A stretch of DNA of 31,969 nucleotides from positions 1 through 31,969 of the forward strand of contig CAJTKE010000025.1 in assembly GCA_910576865.1 (NCBI GenBank), in the 5' to 3' direction. Source of the DNA: an uncultured Oscillibacter sp. (GTDB lineage: Bacteria > Bacillota > Clostridia > Oscillospirales > Oscillospiraceae). The notes under the pieces were generated by a model. That model saw only the letters and a program-made list of their open reading frames with translations. It searched no databases and was not told the origin of the DNA. Positions within the stretch are counted from its first letter, which is position 1. Each line of letters opens with the position of its first letter. Below are positions 15,844 through 24,146 of the stretch, one piece after another. The translations under genes were made by a program, and so were the position numbers.

Positions 15844-17298
15844 TTGAATTACCAAATGATCGGATTCGTCATCGGACGAATCCTCTGGACGGAGGCGGCG
15901 CTGCTGCTTCTGCCCGTTCTGACGGCTCTGCTGTACGGGGAGCCGGTCCTCCCCTTCCTGGGGCCCGTTCTGCTGCTGCTGATCGCGGGGCTTCCTTTCC
16001 GCAAAAAACCCAAACAGACGGCGCTGTACGCCCGGGACGGCTTCGCCGTGGTGGCCCTGGCCTGGCTGCTGATGAGCGCCTTCGGCGCCCTGCCCTTCCT
16101 GATCTCCGGGTACATCCCCAGCTATATCGACGCCTTTTTTGAGACCGTCTCCGGCTTCACCACCACCGGCGCCACCATCCTGACGGCGGTGGAGCCCCTG
16201 AGCCAGAGCGTTTTGTTCTGGCGGAGCTTCACCCACTGGATCGGGGGCATGGGCGTGCTGGTGTTCGTCATGGCGGTGCTGCCCATGACCGACGGGCGGG
16301 GGATGCACCTGCTCCGGGCAGAGATGCCGGGGCCCTCCGTGGGGAAGCTGGTGAGCCGCATGAGCGACACGGCCAAGATTCTATACGGCATCTATCTGGC
16401 CATGACCCTCATTGAAATCGTCCTGCTGCTCCTGGGGGGAATGCCCCTGTTCGACTCCTGCATCCACGCCTTCGGCTCCGCGGGCACCGGAGGCTTCAGC
16501 AGCAAAAACCTCAGCGTGGGGGCCTATGACAACGTCTACTTCGACGTGGTCATCGGGATTTTCATGCTGCTGTTCGGCGTGAACTTCAACCTCTATTACT
16601 TCCTGCTGGTCCGCCGCTTCCGGGATGTGTTCCAGTCCGAGGAGCTGTGGGCCTATATCACCATCGTGGGCGCGTCGGTGCTGGCCATCGCCGTGGACAT
16701 TCTCCACATGTACGAGTCCTTCGCCCAGAGCCTCCGGTACTCCTTCTTCCAGGTGGCCTCCATCATCACCACCACCGGCTACGCCACGGCGGACTTCAAC
16801 CTCTGGCCCACCTTCTCCAAGGGCATTCTGGTGGTGCTGATGTTCGTCGGGGCCTGCGCCGGGTCCACTGGCGGCGGCATCAAGGTGGCCCGGATCGTGA
16901 TTCTGGCCAAGGCCTCCTGGGGGGACATGCGGAAGATGCTCCACCCCAACGCCGTCACCCCCACCCGCTTCGAGGGCAAGGCCCTGACGGACAAGCACAT
17001 CCGCAGCGTCCACCTCTTCATCACCGTGTACCTCCTGGTGTTCACGGTTTCCTTCCTCCTCCTGAGCCTGGACGGCTTCGACATCGTGACCACCTTCACC
17101 GCCCTGACGGCCTGCATCAACAACATCGGCCCGGGTCTGGAGGTGGTGGGCCCCATGGGGAACTTCTCCGGCTTCTCCTGGTGGGCCAAGCTGCTGCTGT
17201 CCTTCGACATGCTGGTGGGCCGGCTGGAGATTTTCCCCATGCTGCTGCTCTTCGCCCCCTCCATCTGGAAGCGGCGGCGGATCATCCGGAGGATGTGA
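15844..17298 (+). CDS. trkH: Trk potassium uptake channel subunit TrkH
   Basis: TrkH is the membrane channel of the Trk K+ uptake system. The 484-residue, strongly hydrophobic protein has the four filter-like P-loop motifs: SGFTTTGATIL, FGSAGTGGFS, IITTTGYATAD and CINNIGPGL, separated by transmembrane helices. A TTG start at 15844 after GGGGGGA is likely; ATG 15856 (MIGFVIG) is an alternative. It forms a two-gene operon with trkA, possibly extending into the next gene 40 nt downstream. Confidence 0.96.
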   Translation: MNYQMIGFVIGRILWTEAALLLLPVLTALLYGEPVLPFLGPVLLLLIAGLPFRKKPKQTALYARDGFAVVALAWLLMSAFGALPFLISGYIPSYIDAFFETVSGFTTTGATILTAVEPLSQSVLFWRSFTHWIGGMGVLVFVMAVLPMTDGRGMHLLRAEMPGPSVGKLVSRMSDTAKILYGIYLAMTLIEIVLLLLGGMPLFDSCIHAFGSAGTGGFSSKNLSVGAYDNVYFDVVIGIFMLLFGVNFNLYYFLLVRRFRDVFQSEELWAYITIVGASVLAIAVDILHMYESFAQSLRYSFFQVASIITTTGYATADFNLWPTFSKGILVVLMFVGACAGSTGGGIKVARIVILAKASWGDMRKMLHPNAVTPTRFEGKALTDKHIRSVHLFITVYLLVFTVSFLLLSLDGFDIVTTFTALTACINNIGPGLEVVGPMGNFSGFSWWAKLLLSFDMLVGRLEIFPMLLLFAPSIWKRRRIIRRM

Positions 17299-17338
17299 CT
17301 CCCGCCGGAATCCTGAGTCTGATACTGGAGGTCTGCCC

Positions 17339-18643
17339 ATGAACCCATCCGTCAGCATCATCGTCCCCGTCTACAACGCCGAGGCCGCCCTCCGCCGCTG
17401 CGTGGAGAGCGTGCTGAACCAGGAATATACCGATTTCGAGCTGCTCCTGGCCGACGACGGCAGCCGGGACGGCTCCGCCGCCCTCTGCGACCAATTCGCC
17501 CGGGAGGACAGCCGGGTCCGGGTCTTCCACAAGGAGAACTCCGGCGTCTCAGACACCCGGAACTACTGCCTGGACCGGGCCCGGGGCCGCTGGCTCCAGT
17601 TCCTGGACGCCGACGATCATATCACGCCCAACGCCACAAAGCTGCTGGTCCGCAGCGCGGAGGAAAACGCCTGTGATCTGGTGGTGTCCGACTTCTACCG
17701 GGTGGTGGGCAAACGGGTCTCCGTCAAGGGGGACATCGATGAGCCGGAGGTCCTCAGCCGGGAGGAGTACGCCGCCCACATGATGGAGAATCCCGCCGAT
17801 TTTTACTACGGCGTCCTGTGGAACAAGCTCTACCGCCGGGAGCTGGTGGAGCGGCACCATCTGCGGATGGACCCGGACATCAGCTGGTGCGAGGACTTCA
17901 TGTTCAACCTGGAGTACATCCGCCGGGCCGAGTCCTTCTTCGCCCTGCAGGTCCCCATCTATTACTACGTGAAGACCAAGGGCTCTCTTTGCACCCAGGG
18001 GATCAGCATCTCGAAAACCATCCAGATGAAGCTGACGGTCTTCGAGTACTACAACCAGTTCTACAAGTCCGTCCTGGACGAGGAGGAATACGAGAAAAAC
18101 CGCCTGAAAATCTACCGCTTCCTCATCGACGCGGCGGAGGACGGCGCGGTCCCTCCCGCCGCTCCCCGGCTGGGCAGCGAACGGGTTCTGGCCTCTCAGA
18201 GCGCCCTGCGGGGCCGGGGCCTCCTCTTCGACCTCTACCGGGAGCGGAAGCTGCTGGACTACTGTCTGGAGCCCGTGGCCCGGAAAAACGGCCTGTCCCT
18301 CTCCGAGGCCCGCCTGCTTCTGCACCTCCGGCAGTCCGGCGAGAGCTCCCGGCGGGAGCTGGCGGACCTCACGGACCTGTCCCGGGGCGCCCTCTCCATG
18401 CTGCTGAACCGCCTGAGCGCCAGGGGCCTTCTCTCCGTGACGGAGACCCGGGACCCGGAGGGCGGGGAAAAGCGCCTGGAAGCCGCCTTCCTCCCCGCCG
18501 CCGAAACCGTGCTGGCCCACCTGGAGGAAGCCTGGAGAGACGTCTCCTCCATCCGGCTGAACGGCCTCAGCCCGGCGGAGCGGGAACAATATGAAGTCCT
18601 CTCTGAAAAGGTCCAGGAGAACATCCGGAACGTACTGCAATAG
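17339..18643 (+). CDS. Family 2 glycosyltransferase fused to a MarR-type winged helix domain
   Basis: Residues 1 to ~270 are a GT-A family 2 glycosyltransferase: SIIVPVYNAEAALRRCVESV at the N-terminus, LADDGSRDGS, DTRNYCLDRARG and the metal-binding DADD (90-93), then a WNKLYRRELV acceptor-side segment. Residues ~290-434 read as a complete MarR domain: LSLSEARLLLHLRQSG, helix-turn-helix SRRELADLTDLSRGALSMLL, and NRLSARGLLSVTETRDPEGG as the wing, with a closing helix. The frame is continuous and a single ATG with GGAGG 7 nt upstream serves it, so this is a true fusion unless the sequence has an error. The combination is unusual. It might couple sugar transfer to DNA or ligand sensing, or MarR may be a dimerisation module; neither is shown. 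Confidence 0.88.
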   Translation: MNPSVSIIVPVYNAEAALRRCVESVLNQEYTDFELLLADDGSRDGSAALCDQFAREDSRVRVFHKENSGVSDTRNYCLDRARGRWLQFLDADDHITPNATKLLVRSAEENACDLVVSDFYRVVGKRVSVKGDIDEPEVLSREEYAAHMMENPADFYYGVLWNKLYRRELVERHHLRMDPDISWCEDFMFNLEYIRRAESFFALQVPIYYYVKTKGSLCTQGISISKTIQMKLTVFEYYNQFYKSVLDEEEYEKNRLKIYRFLIDAAEDGAVPPAAPRLGSERVLASQSALRGRGLLFDLYRERKLLDYCLEPVARKNGLSLSEARLLLHLRQSGESSRRELADLTDLSRGALSMLLNRLSARGLLSVTETRDPEGGEKRLEAAFLPAAETVLAHLEEAWRDVSSIRLNGLSPAEREQYEVLSEKVQENIRNVLQ

Positions 18644-18661
18644 TCCGCGCTCCGGCAGCGG

Positions 18662-18707
18662 AAAGACCCCCGGCGGAAGCCACACAGGGCTCCCGCCGGG
18701 GGTCTTT
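18662..18707. terminator. Bidirectional terminator between the glycosyltransferase and valS
   Basis: AAAGACCCCCGGCGG (18662-18676) pairs perfectly with CCGCCGGGGGTCTTT (18693-18707). On plus it is followed by ATCTTTTC. It separates the two convergent operons. Confidence 0.88.
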
Positions 18708-18730
18708 ATCTTTTCAGGTTGCCGCGCGGG

Positions 18731-21379
18731 TCATCCCAGCGCCTTGGCCGACTCCTCCAGCTTGGCGATGAGCTCCCGGAACTTGGCGGCCTTCTCCTTC
18801 TCGGCGTTCACCACCGCCTCCGGGGCACGGGAGACGAATTTCTCGTTCTTCAGCTTCTGTTCCACGATGCGCAGGCCGTTCTCCGCCTTTTCCTTCTCCC
18901 TGGCGATGCGCTCCCGCTCCGCCGTCAGGTCCACCAGCTCGCTGAGGGGCAGATAGGCCGTGGCGTTGTGGGTGACGATGCTCACCTGGCCCGAGAGGTC
19001 CGCCGGGGCCTCGCCGGCAAAGCGCACCTCGGAGGCAAAGGCCAGCCGCTGGAGGAAGTGCAGGCCCTGCTCATAGGGCGGCCGGTTGGCGGTGACCAGC
19101 AGCACCTCCGCCTTCTTGGAGGGGGGCACGTTCATCTCCGCCCGGCGGGCCCGGATGGCCTTGATCGTGTCCATGACGGCCTCCATGGCGGCCTCCTCCG
19201 CCGGGAAGCTGAGGGCTTCGCTGTACTCCGGCCAACGGGACGTCATCAGGAACTTGTCCTCAGAGCCCGCCCGCTTGGGCAGGGCCTGGAAAATCTCCTC
19301 GGTGATGAAGGGCATGAAGGGATGCAGCAGCTTCAAGAGCTCCGTCAGCACGTAGCAGAGGACATTCCGGGCGGTGTCCTTCGCCGCCTCGTCCTCGCCG
19401 TTCAGCCGGGTCTTGGTCAGCTCGATATACCAGTCGCAGTAGGTGTCCCATAGGAAGTCATAGACCTTGGCGGAGGCCACGCCGATCTCGTAGCTGTCCA
19501 GGTTCTCCGTGACCTCCCTCACCAGGGTGTTCAGCTTGGAGAGGACCCACTTGTCCTCCCGCTCCAGAGCCTCCGCCGCCGGGAGGGCGTAGGCCTCCAG
19601 GTCCCCCAGGTTCATCATGACGAAGCGGCTGGCGTTCCAGACCTTGTTGGCGAAGTTCCGCATGGCCTCGCACTTTTCCGTGTAGAAGCGCATGTCGTTT
19701 CCGGGGCTGTTTCCGGTGATGAGGTTGAACCGCAGGGCGTCCGCGCCGTAGGTTTCCGCCACCTCCAGGGGGTCGATGCCGTTGCCCAGGGACTTGGACA
19801 TCTTCCGGCCCTTGTCGTCCCGGACCAGGCCGTGGATGAGGACGGTGTGGAAGGGAATCTTCTTCATCTGCTCGCAGCCGGAGAAGATCATCCGGGAGAC
19901 CCAGAAGAAGATGATGTCGTAACCGGTGATCATCACCGACGTGGGATAGTAGAAGTCCAGGTCCTCGGTCTTTTCCGGCCAGCCCAGGGTGGAGAAGGGC
20001 CACAGGGCGGAGGAGAACCAGGTGTCCAGCACGTCGGGGTCCCGGGTCAGGCGGGTGCTTCCGCACTTCTCGCACTTCGTCGGGTCCTCCCGGCTGACGT
20101 TGATGTGCCCGCACTCGTCGCAGTACCAGGCGGGAATCTGGTGGCCCCACCAGAGCTGGCGGGAGATGCACCAGTCGTGGACGTTCTCCATCCAGTTGAT
20201 ATAGGTCTTGCTGAACCGGTCGGGGACAAACTTGACCTCGCCCTCCCGGACCACCCGGAGGGCCTCCTTGGCCAGGGGCTCCATCTTCACGAACCACTGG
20301 GCGGAGATCAGGGGCTCCACGTCGTTATGGCAGCGGTAGCAGGTGCCCACGTTGTGGCTGTAGGGCTCGGTCTTCACCAGATACCCCTGCTCCTCCAGGT
20401 CCTTCACAATGGCTTTCCGGCACTCATAGCGGTCCATCCCGTTGTAGGGCCCGCCGTTTTCGTTGATGGTTCCGTCGTCCGCGATGCAGCGGATGGTCTC
20501 CAGGTTGTGGCGGAGGCCCACCTCGAAGTCGTTGGGGTCGTGGGCCGGGGTCATCTTCACCGCGCCGGTGCCGAAGCCCAGTTCCACGTACTCGTCGGCC
20601 ACAATGGGAATCTCCCGGTTCATGATGGGCAGGATGCAGGTCTTCCCCACCAAATGCTTGAACCGCTCATCCTCCGGGTTCACCGCCACGCCGGTGTCGC
20701 CCATCATGGTCTCGGGCCGGGTGGTGGCCACAACCAGGTCCCCGGACCCGTCGGTGAGGGGATAGCGGATATACCAGAGGTGGCCGGGCTTGTCCTGATA
20801 CTCCACCTCCGCATCGGAGAGGGCGGTGACGCAGTGGGGGCACCAGTTGATGATCCGGCTCCCCTTGTAGATGAGGCCCTTGTCGTAGAGCTCGCAGAAG
20901 GTCTCCCGGACGGCCTTGCTGAGCCCCTCGTCCATGGTGAACCGGGACCGGGACCAGTCGCAGGACACGCCCATCTTCTTTTGCTGCTTGACGATGCGGT
21001 CGCCGTACTCCTCCTTCCACTTCCAGACCCGCTGGAGGAACTTCTCCCGGCCCAGGTCATAGCGGCTCAGGCCCTCCTTGGTGCGGAGCTCCTCCTCCAC
21101 CTTCACCTGGGTGGAGATGCCCGCGTGGTCCACGCCGGGGAGCCAGAGGGTGGAGTAGCCCTGCATCCGCTTGAAGCGGGTCAGGATATCCTGCAGGGTG
21201 CAGTCCAGGGCGTGGCCCATGTGAAGCTGACCCGTGACGTTGGGGGGCGGCATGACGATGGAAAAGGGCTTCTTGGAGCGGTCCGGGTCGCCGTTGAAGC
21301 ACCCGGCGTTCTCCCAGGCCTCGTAAATCCGGCTCTCCACCTGCTGGGGCTCGTACACCTTGGGCAGTTCTTTTTTCAT
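18731..21379 (-). CDS. valS: Valyl-tRNA synthetase
   Basis: ValS charges tRNA-Val and edits mischarged Thr. The 882-residue class I synthetase has PPPNVTGQLHMGH (HIGH-type motif, 53-56), the CP1 editing domain (TTRPETMMGDTGVAVNP), RDPDVLDTWFSSALWPF, the KMSKS loop (GRKMSKSLGNGIDP, ~525), an anticodon-binding domain and a C-terminal coiled-coil arm. The start is ATG 21379, with AAAGGAGA 7-8 nt upstream; the frame is open further upstream but overlaps the preceding gene. Only 13 nt separate it from that gene, so it depends on the T-box promoter about 2 kb upstream. Confidence 0.98.
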   Translation of the reverse strand: MKKELPKVYEPQQVESRIYEAWENAGCFNGDPDRSKKPFSIVMPPPNVTGQLHMGHALDCTLQDILTRFKRMQGYSTLWLPGVDHAGISTQVKVEEELRTKEGLSRYDLGREKFLQRVWKWKEEYGDRIVKQQKKMGVSCDWSRSRFTMDEGLSKAVRETFCELYDKGLIYKGSRIINWCPHCVTALSDAEVEYQDKPGHLWYIRYPLTDGSGDLVVATTRPETMMGDTGVAVNPEDERFKHLVGKTCILPIMNREIPIVADEYVELGFGTGAVKMTPAHDPNDFEVGLRHNLETIRCIADDGTINENGGPYNGMDRYECRKAIVKDLEEQGYLVKTEPYSHNVGTCYRCHNDVEPLISAQWFVKMEPLAKEALRVVREGEVKFVPDRFSKTYINWMENVHDWCISRQLWWGHQIPAWYCDECGHINVSREDPTKCEKCGSTRLTRDPDVLDTWFSSALWPFSTLGWPEKTEDLDFYYPTSVMITGYDIIFFWVSRMIFSGCEQMKKIPFHTVLIHGLVRDDKGRKMSKSLGNGIDPLEVAETYGADALRFNLITGNSPGNDMRFYTEKCEAMRNFANKVWNASRFVMMNLGDLEAYALPAAEALEREDKWVLSKLNTLVREVTENLDSYEIGVASAKVYDFLWDTYCDWYIELTKTRLNGEDEAAKDTARNVLCYVLTELLKLLHPFMPFITEEIFQALPKRAGSEDKFLMTSRWPEYSEALSFPAEEAAMEAVMDTIKAIRARRAEMNVPPSKKAEVLLVTANRPPYEQGLHFLQRLAFASEVRFAGEAPADLSGQVSIVTHNATAYLPLSELVDLTAERERIAREKEKAENGLRIVEQKLKNEKFVSRAPEAVVNAEKEKAAKFRELIAKLEESAKALG

Positions 21380-21392
21380 GTTGATTTCTCCT

Positions 21393-22034
21393 TTATGATA
21401 AATGGTTCTGATTGATGTGATCCTGGAGGCAGGACAGGAAGTCCCCCGCCTCTCCCGAGGCCAAGTCCTTCTTTTGCAGCAGCAGGGCCCGCTCCCCGCT
21501 ATAGACCAGCAGCCAAAGCCGCTCCGTTTCAAATGCCCCCGTCATATCCCCATAGGGGACCGCTTCCCGGTTTTCCCCGGCGGAAACGGTCATGCCGATT
21601 TCGTCAAAGCAGACCTCCGCCGAAGCCTCGGACCAGTCCACAGCCCGCCGTCCCGCCAGCAGCTCCGCCGCCTCTTTTTTACAGGAGGCCGGGGGACGCA
21701 GGGGTTTCCGCTCCCGGAGGCTGACGCTCCACACGCCCCAGACAACCGCAAGGGTTCCCGTCACAATCAGGCTGGGAATCCGGGGCTCCATCAGCCCAGG
21801 CACCAGGGCGAGAACACCCAGGACAATTAAAATAACTCCGTAGACCCTGTAACGCCTCAACCGCCTTTCTCGGCCCGGACCCTTGGCGGCACGGGCGTTG
21901 AGTTTGTCCGTGACCTTCCACATGCCCGGTGCCACCTGTCGGCTCTTCGCCTCCAGCCGCTGGTGGAGAAGCTCCGCCGCCTCGCCGTCCAGAGCGGGGT
22001 CGTCGTAATTCGTTATATGAAAGACAAATTCCAT
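21393..22034 (-). CDS. YcxB-like membrane protein (third of three paralogues)
   Basis: The 213-residue protein has two adjacent transmembrane helices (about 66-106, around VYGVILIVLGVLALVPG and SLIVTGTLAVVWGVW) and a C-terminal soluble domain of the YcxB type: CFDEIGMTVSAGENREAVPY, then GAFETERLWLLVYSGERALLLQKKDL and DFLSCLQDHI. YcxB-like proteins have no established function that I know. It is the third of three similar genes placed between a valine T-box and valS. The ATG at 22034 starts MEFVFHITNYDD. Confidence 0.75.
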   Translation of the reverse strand: MEFVFHITNYDDPALDGEAAELLHQRLEAKSRQVAPGMWKVTDKLNARAAKGPGRERRLRRYRVYGVILIVLGVLALVPGLMEPRIPSLIVTGTLAVVWGVWSVSLRERKPLRPPASCKKEAAELLAGRRAVDWSEASAEVCFDEIGMTVSAGENREAVPYGDMTGAFETERLWLLVYSGERALLLQKKDLASGEAGDFLSCLQDHINQNHLS

Positions 22035-22066
22035 CGGCTTTCCTCCCGTTCTCTAAGCCCGCGTCC

Positions 22067-22594
22067 TCACTTAATATACGCAACGGGCTTTCCGGTCTTT
22101 TCGGTGATGAAGGTCCGGAACTCCTCGGCGGTCCCGCCGCTGAGGGTGGCCTTATCGTAAATCTGCCCATGCTGGCGGCTGAACAAGAAGACAAAATACT
22201 CCTCCGTCTCGCACACCTGCTGGACCGTCTCATAGTGAAATTCCGTCGATGCGGCCTCGGTGCTTGAGGTATAGCTTTCCTCCGTGAAAACAGCCTTTGC
22301 GGACGACGTTCCGGGCAGCATCTTCTTTTTGGCGGCGAAGGCGTTGACCTGATCCTCGGTCAGCAGTACCGCAATCAATATCACGCCGACGGCACAGTTC
22401 AGGGTGTCCCGAAGGGTCCAGGACGGCTCGTCCAGCAACCGCTGGGCGGCAACCATCAGAATCGCCAGCGCTATAACACACCAGCCGAATATATGGCTCC
22501 TCCGGCTGCTCTTTTTCCGAATCGTCTTCCGCAGCGCCCGGGCCATGGTAGCAAGGCCCTTTTGGTCGTATTTCGTCTCGAAACAAAATTCCAT
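22067..22594 (-). CDS. YcxB-like membrane protein (second of three paralogues)
   Basis: The 175-residue protein starts MEFCFETKYDQKGL at ATG 22594, two bases after the previous gene's stop, with GGAAAGG upstream. Two transmembrane helices (about 34-50 and 65-81, including IFGWCVIALAILMVAA) precede a YcxB-like domain: AVFTEESYTSSTEAASTEFH, YETVQQVCETEEYFVFLFS and GGTAEEFRTFI. Its base composition is visibly less GC-rich than valS or sigE. Function unknown. Confidence 0.75.
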   Translation of the reverse strand: MEFCFETKYDQKGLATMARALRKTIRKKSSRRSHIFGWCVIALAILMVAAQRLLDEPSWTLRDTLNCAVGVILIAVLLTEDQVNAFAAKKKMLPGTSSAKAVFTEESYTSSTEAASTEFHYETVQQVCETEEYFVFLFSRQHGQIYDKATLSGGTAEEFRTFITEKTGKPVAYIK

Positions 22595-22596
22595 AG

Positions 22597-23160
22597 CTAT
22601 TTTATCCTTTCCACAAACCATTCCAATTCCCGCTCCAGGAGGCCCCGGAACTCCTCCGGCGTTCCTCCCGTAAAACCCCGCTTCGGCAGGATCAGAGGCG
22701 GGCGGTCCTGGAAAAAGAGGTAGAACCGTCCTTCATCTTCCCAGGCGGCGGTAATGGAGGAATACCCCAGGCGGACTCTTTCGGAGGCATTCCAGATCAT
22801 GAAACATCCGTCCCCGAAAAACACAGTCCGGATAATCAGAACCGGCTCTTGAACAGGCTGCTTCCCAGGCCGCTTAGGAGGACGCGGAAGCGTCAAAAGC
22901 AGCCACCCGCCGCCGCCAATGGCGTACAACGCGATTATCGCCCGCAAAACGCCCGCAAACAGTCCCGGGTCCTCTGCGCCGGTCCAGTAGAGGATTACCC
23001 CGCCGTATCCGGTCAAAAACACCCCCAGGAGCTTCATCGCCAGCCAAAGACACAGGAAAAGACCGTATCCTCTACGGGGCAGCTTTTGCCAGCGTACAGA
23101 AACCCGCCGCCACGCGGCCCGGTCCTCCTCCGTCAGAGCCTCCCGCACCAGGAAAACCAT
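22597..23160 (-). CDS. YcxB-like membrane protein (first gene behind the valine T-box)
   Basis: The 187-residue protein starts MVFLVREALTEEDRAAW at ATG 23160, after GGGAGGAG and immediately past the T-box terminator. Two transmembrane helices (about 33-57, with GLFLCLWLAMKLLGVFL, and 70-91) are followed by a YcxB-type domain: VFFGDGCFMIWNASERVRLGY, SSITAAWEDEGRFYLFFQDR, GGTPEEFRGLLERE. The YcxB-domain pattern is shared with the next two genes, which points to local duplication. Function unknown. Confidence 0.75.
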   Translation of the reverse strand: MVFLVREALTEEDRAAWRRVSVRWQKLPRRGYGLFLCLWLAMKLLGVFLTGYGGVILYWTGAEDPGLFAGVLRAIIALYAIGGGGWLLLTLPRPPKRPGKQPVQEPVLIIRTVFFGDGCFMIWNASERVRLGYSSITAAWEDEGRFYLFFQDRPPLILPKRGFTGGTPEEFRGLLERELEWFVERIK

Positions 23161-23173
23161 CCTGTCTCCTCCC

Positions 23174-23415
23174 AAAAGAAAACCGCCCCAAGCCATCGGC
23201 TCAGGGCGAATCACAAATCCGCGGTACCACCTGAATTTCCCTTGCGGGACACTCGTCTCCCCTCTAACGGCGGGCCCTCCGTCGCGGCTTACTCTTCATT
23301 TCAGCCGCGCCGCTCCGGGACGACTTCCCCGGCGGCCTCCCGGGAGCTTTCACCAACCGCTCCCTCTCTTCGCGTCCGCCTGCCGGGTACTGCTCCCCTT
23401 CATCGCGTTTGTACG
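23174..23415 (-). promoter_or_regulatory. Valine T-box riboswitch (tRNA-Val-sensing leader)
   Basis: On the minus strand the hallmark T-box core TCAGGTGGTACCGCGG (around 23219-23234) is followed by an 11-bp terminator stem CGCCCTGAGCC-GAT-GGCTTGGGGCG (23184-23208) and TTTTCTTTT. Stem I features are present: AGTA on the 5' side of the specifier loop, AGAGAGGG and GGTTGGTGAAAG distally, and GAA-GTC on the 3' side (complement of 23322-23327). The triplet after GAA is GUC, a valine codon. The leader therefore senses uncharged tRNA-Val, matching valS as the last gene of the operon. Confidence 0.93.
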
Positions 23416-23421
23416 GAGGCC

Positions 23422-23451
23422 AGTATACTACACCCCCTCCCGCCTTGTCAA
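23422..23451 (-). promoter_or_regulatory. Promoter of the T-box-ycxB-ycxB-ycxB-valS operon
   Basis: TTGACA (complement of 23446-23451) and TATACT (complement of 23422-23427) are 18 bp apart. The -35 box overlaps the sigE stop codon, so the two operons abut without a terminator. Confidence 0.83.
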
Positions 23452-24146
23452 GACAGGCGCAAAATTTCCTTCTTCAATCGGATGATGATCCGCTTCTCCA
23501 GCCGGGAGATGTAGGACTGGGAGATGCCCAGGCGGTCCGCCACCTCCTTCTGGGTCTGCTCCTTCCCGCCCCCCAGGCCGAAACGGAGGGTGATGATCTC
23601 CTTCTCCCGGGGGGACAGGGTGCTGATAGCCTGGGCCAGCAGGGACCGGTCCACGTCCTCCTCGATGGGCCGCATGACCACATCCTCATCAGTGCCCAGC
23701 ACGTCGCTGAGCAGCAGCTCGTTGCCGTCCCAGTCGGTGTTCAGGGGCTCGTCGAAGGAGACCTCGCCCTTCCGGTTGGCGTTTTTCCGGAGGTACATCA
23801 GAATCTCGTTCTCGATGCACCGGGAGGCGTAGGTGGCCAGCTTGATGTTCTTGTCCGTCCGGTAGGTCCCCACGGCCTTGATGAGCCCGATGGTCCCGAT
23901 GGAGATCAGGTCTTCGATGTTGATGCCCGTGTTTTCAAAGCGCCTCGCGATGTACACCACCAGCCGGAGGTTATGTTCGATCAGCTCCTGCCGGGCGGGC
24001 TCGTCCAGGTTGGCCAGCAGCTCCGCCTCCCGCTCCCGGGTCAGCGGCGGAGGCAGGGTGTCGCTGCCCCCGATGTAATGGACCTCCGCCTCCGGCCAGA
24101 GTCCCAGGCGGATCAGCCACCGCCGCAGCTTTCTGAACATGTCCAT
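23448..24146 (-). CDS. sigE: Sporulation sigma factor SigE (pro-sigma-E)
   Basis: SigE directs early mother-cell transcription in sporulation and is made as an inactive membrane-bound precursor. The 232-residue protein has a hydrophobic/basic pro-sequence (MDMFRKLRRWLIRLGL) then HYIGGSDTLPPPL near the known cleavage region. Region 2 (HNLRLVVYIARRFENTGINIEDLISIGTIGL, TYASRCIENEILMYLR) and region 4 (LSPREKEIITLRFGL, QKEVADRLGISQSYISRLEKR) are complete. GGGAGG lies 5 nt before the ATG, inside the spoIIGA frame. The usual next gene, sigG, is absent here. Confidence 0.96.
   Translation of the reverse strand: MDMFRKLRRWLIRLGLWPEAEVHYIGGSDTLPPPLTREREAELLANLDEPARQELIEHNLRLVVYIARRFENTGINIEDLISIGTIGLIKAVGTYRTDKNIKLATYASRCIENEILMYLRKNANRKGEVSFDEPLNTDWDGNELLLSDVLGTDEDVVMRPIEEDVDRSLLAQAISTLSPREKEIITLRFGLGGGKEQTQKEVADRLGISQSYISRLEKRIIIRLKKEILRLS

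Noticed and set aside
21380..21532. N-terminal extension of the valS frame
   Set aside because: It overlaps the preceding YcxB-like gene and lacks family similarity; ATG 21379 has a good ribosome-binding site and the normal ValS start.
23386..23397. GGTACTGCTCC inside the T-box leader, matching the block in the toxin-antitoxin leaders
   Set aside because: Only about 11 bases match, no promoter or hairpin context is shared, and the T-box structure explains the segment.
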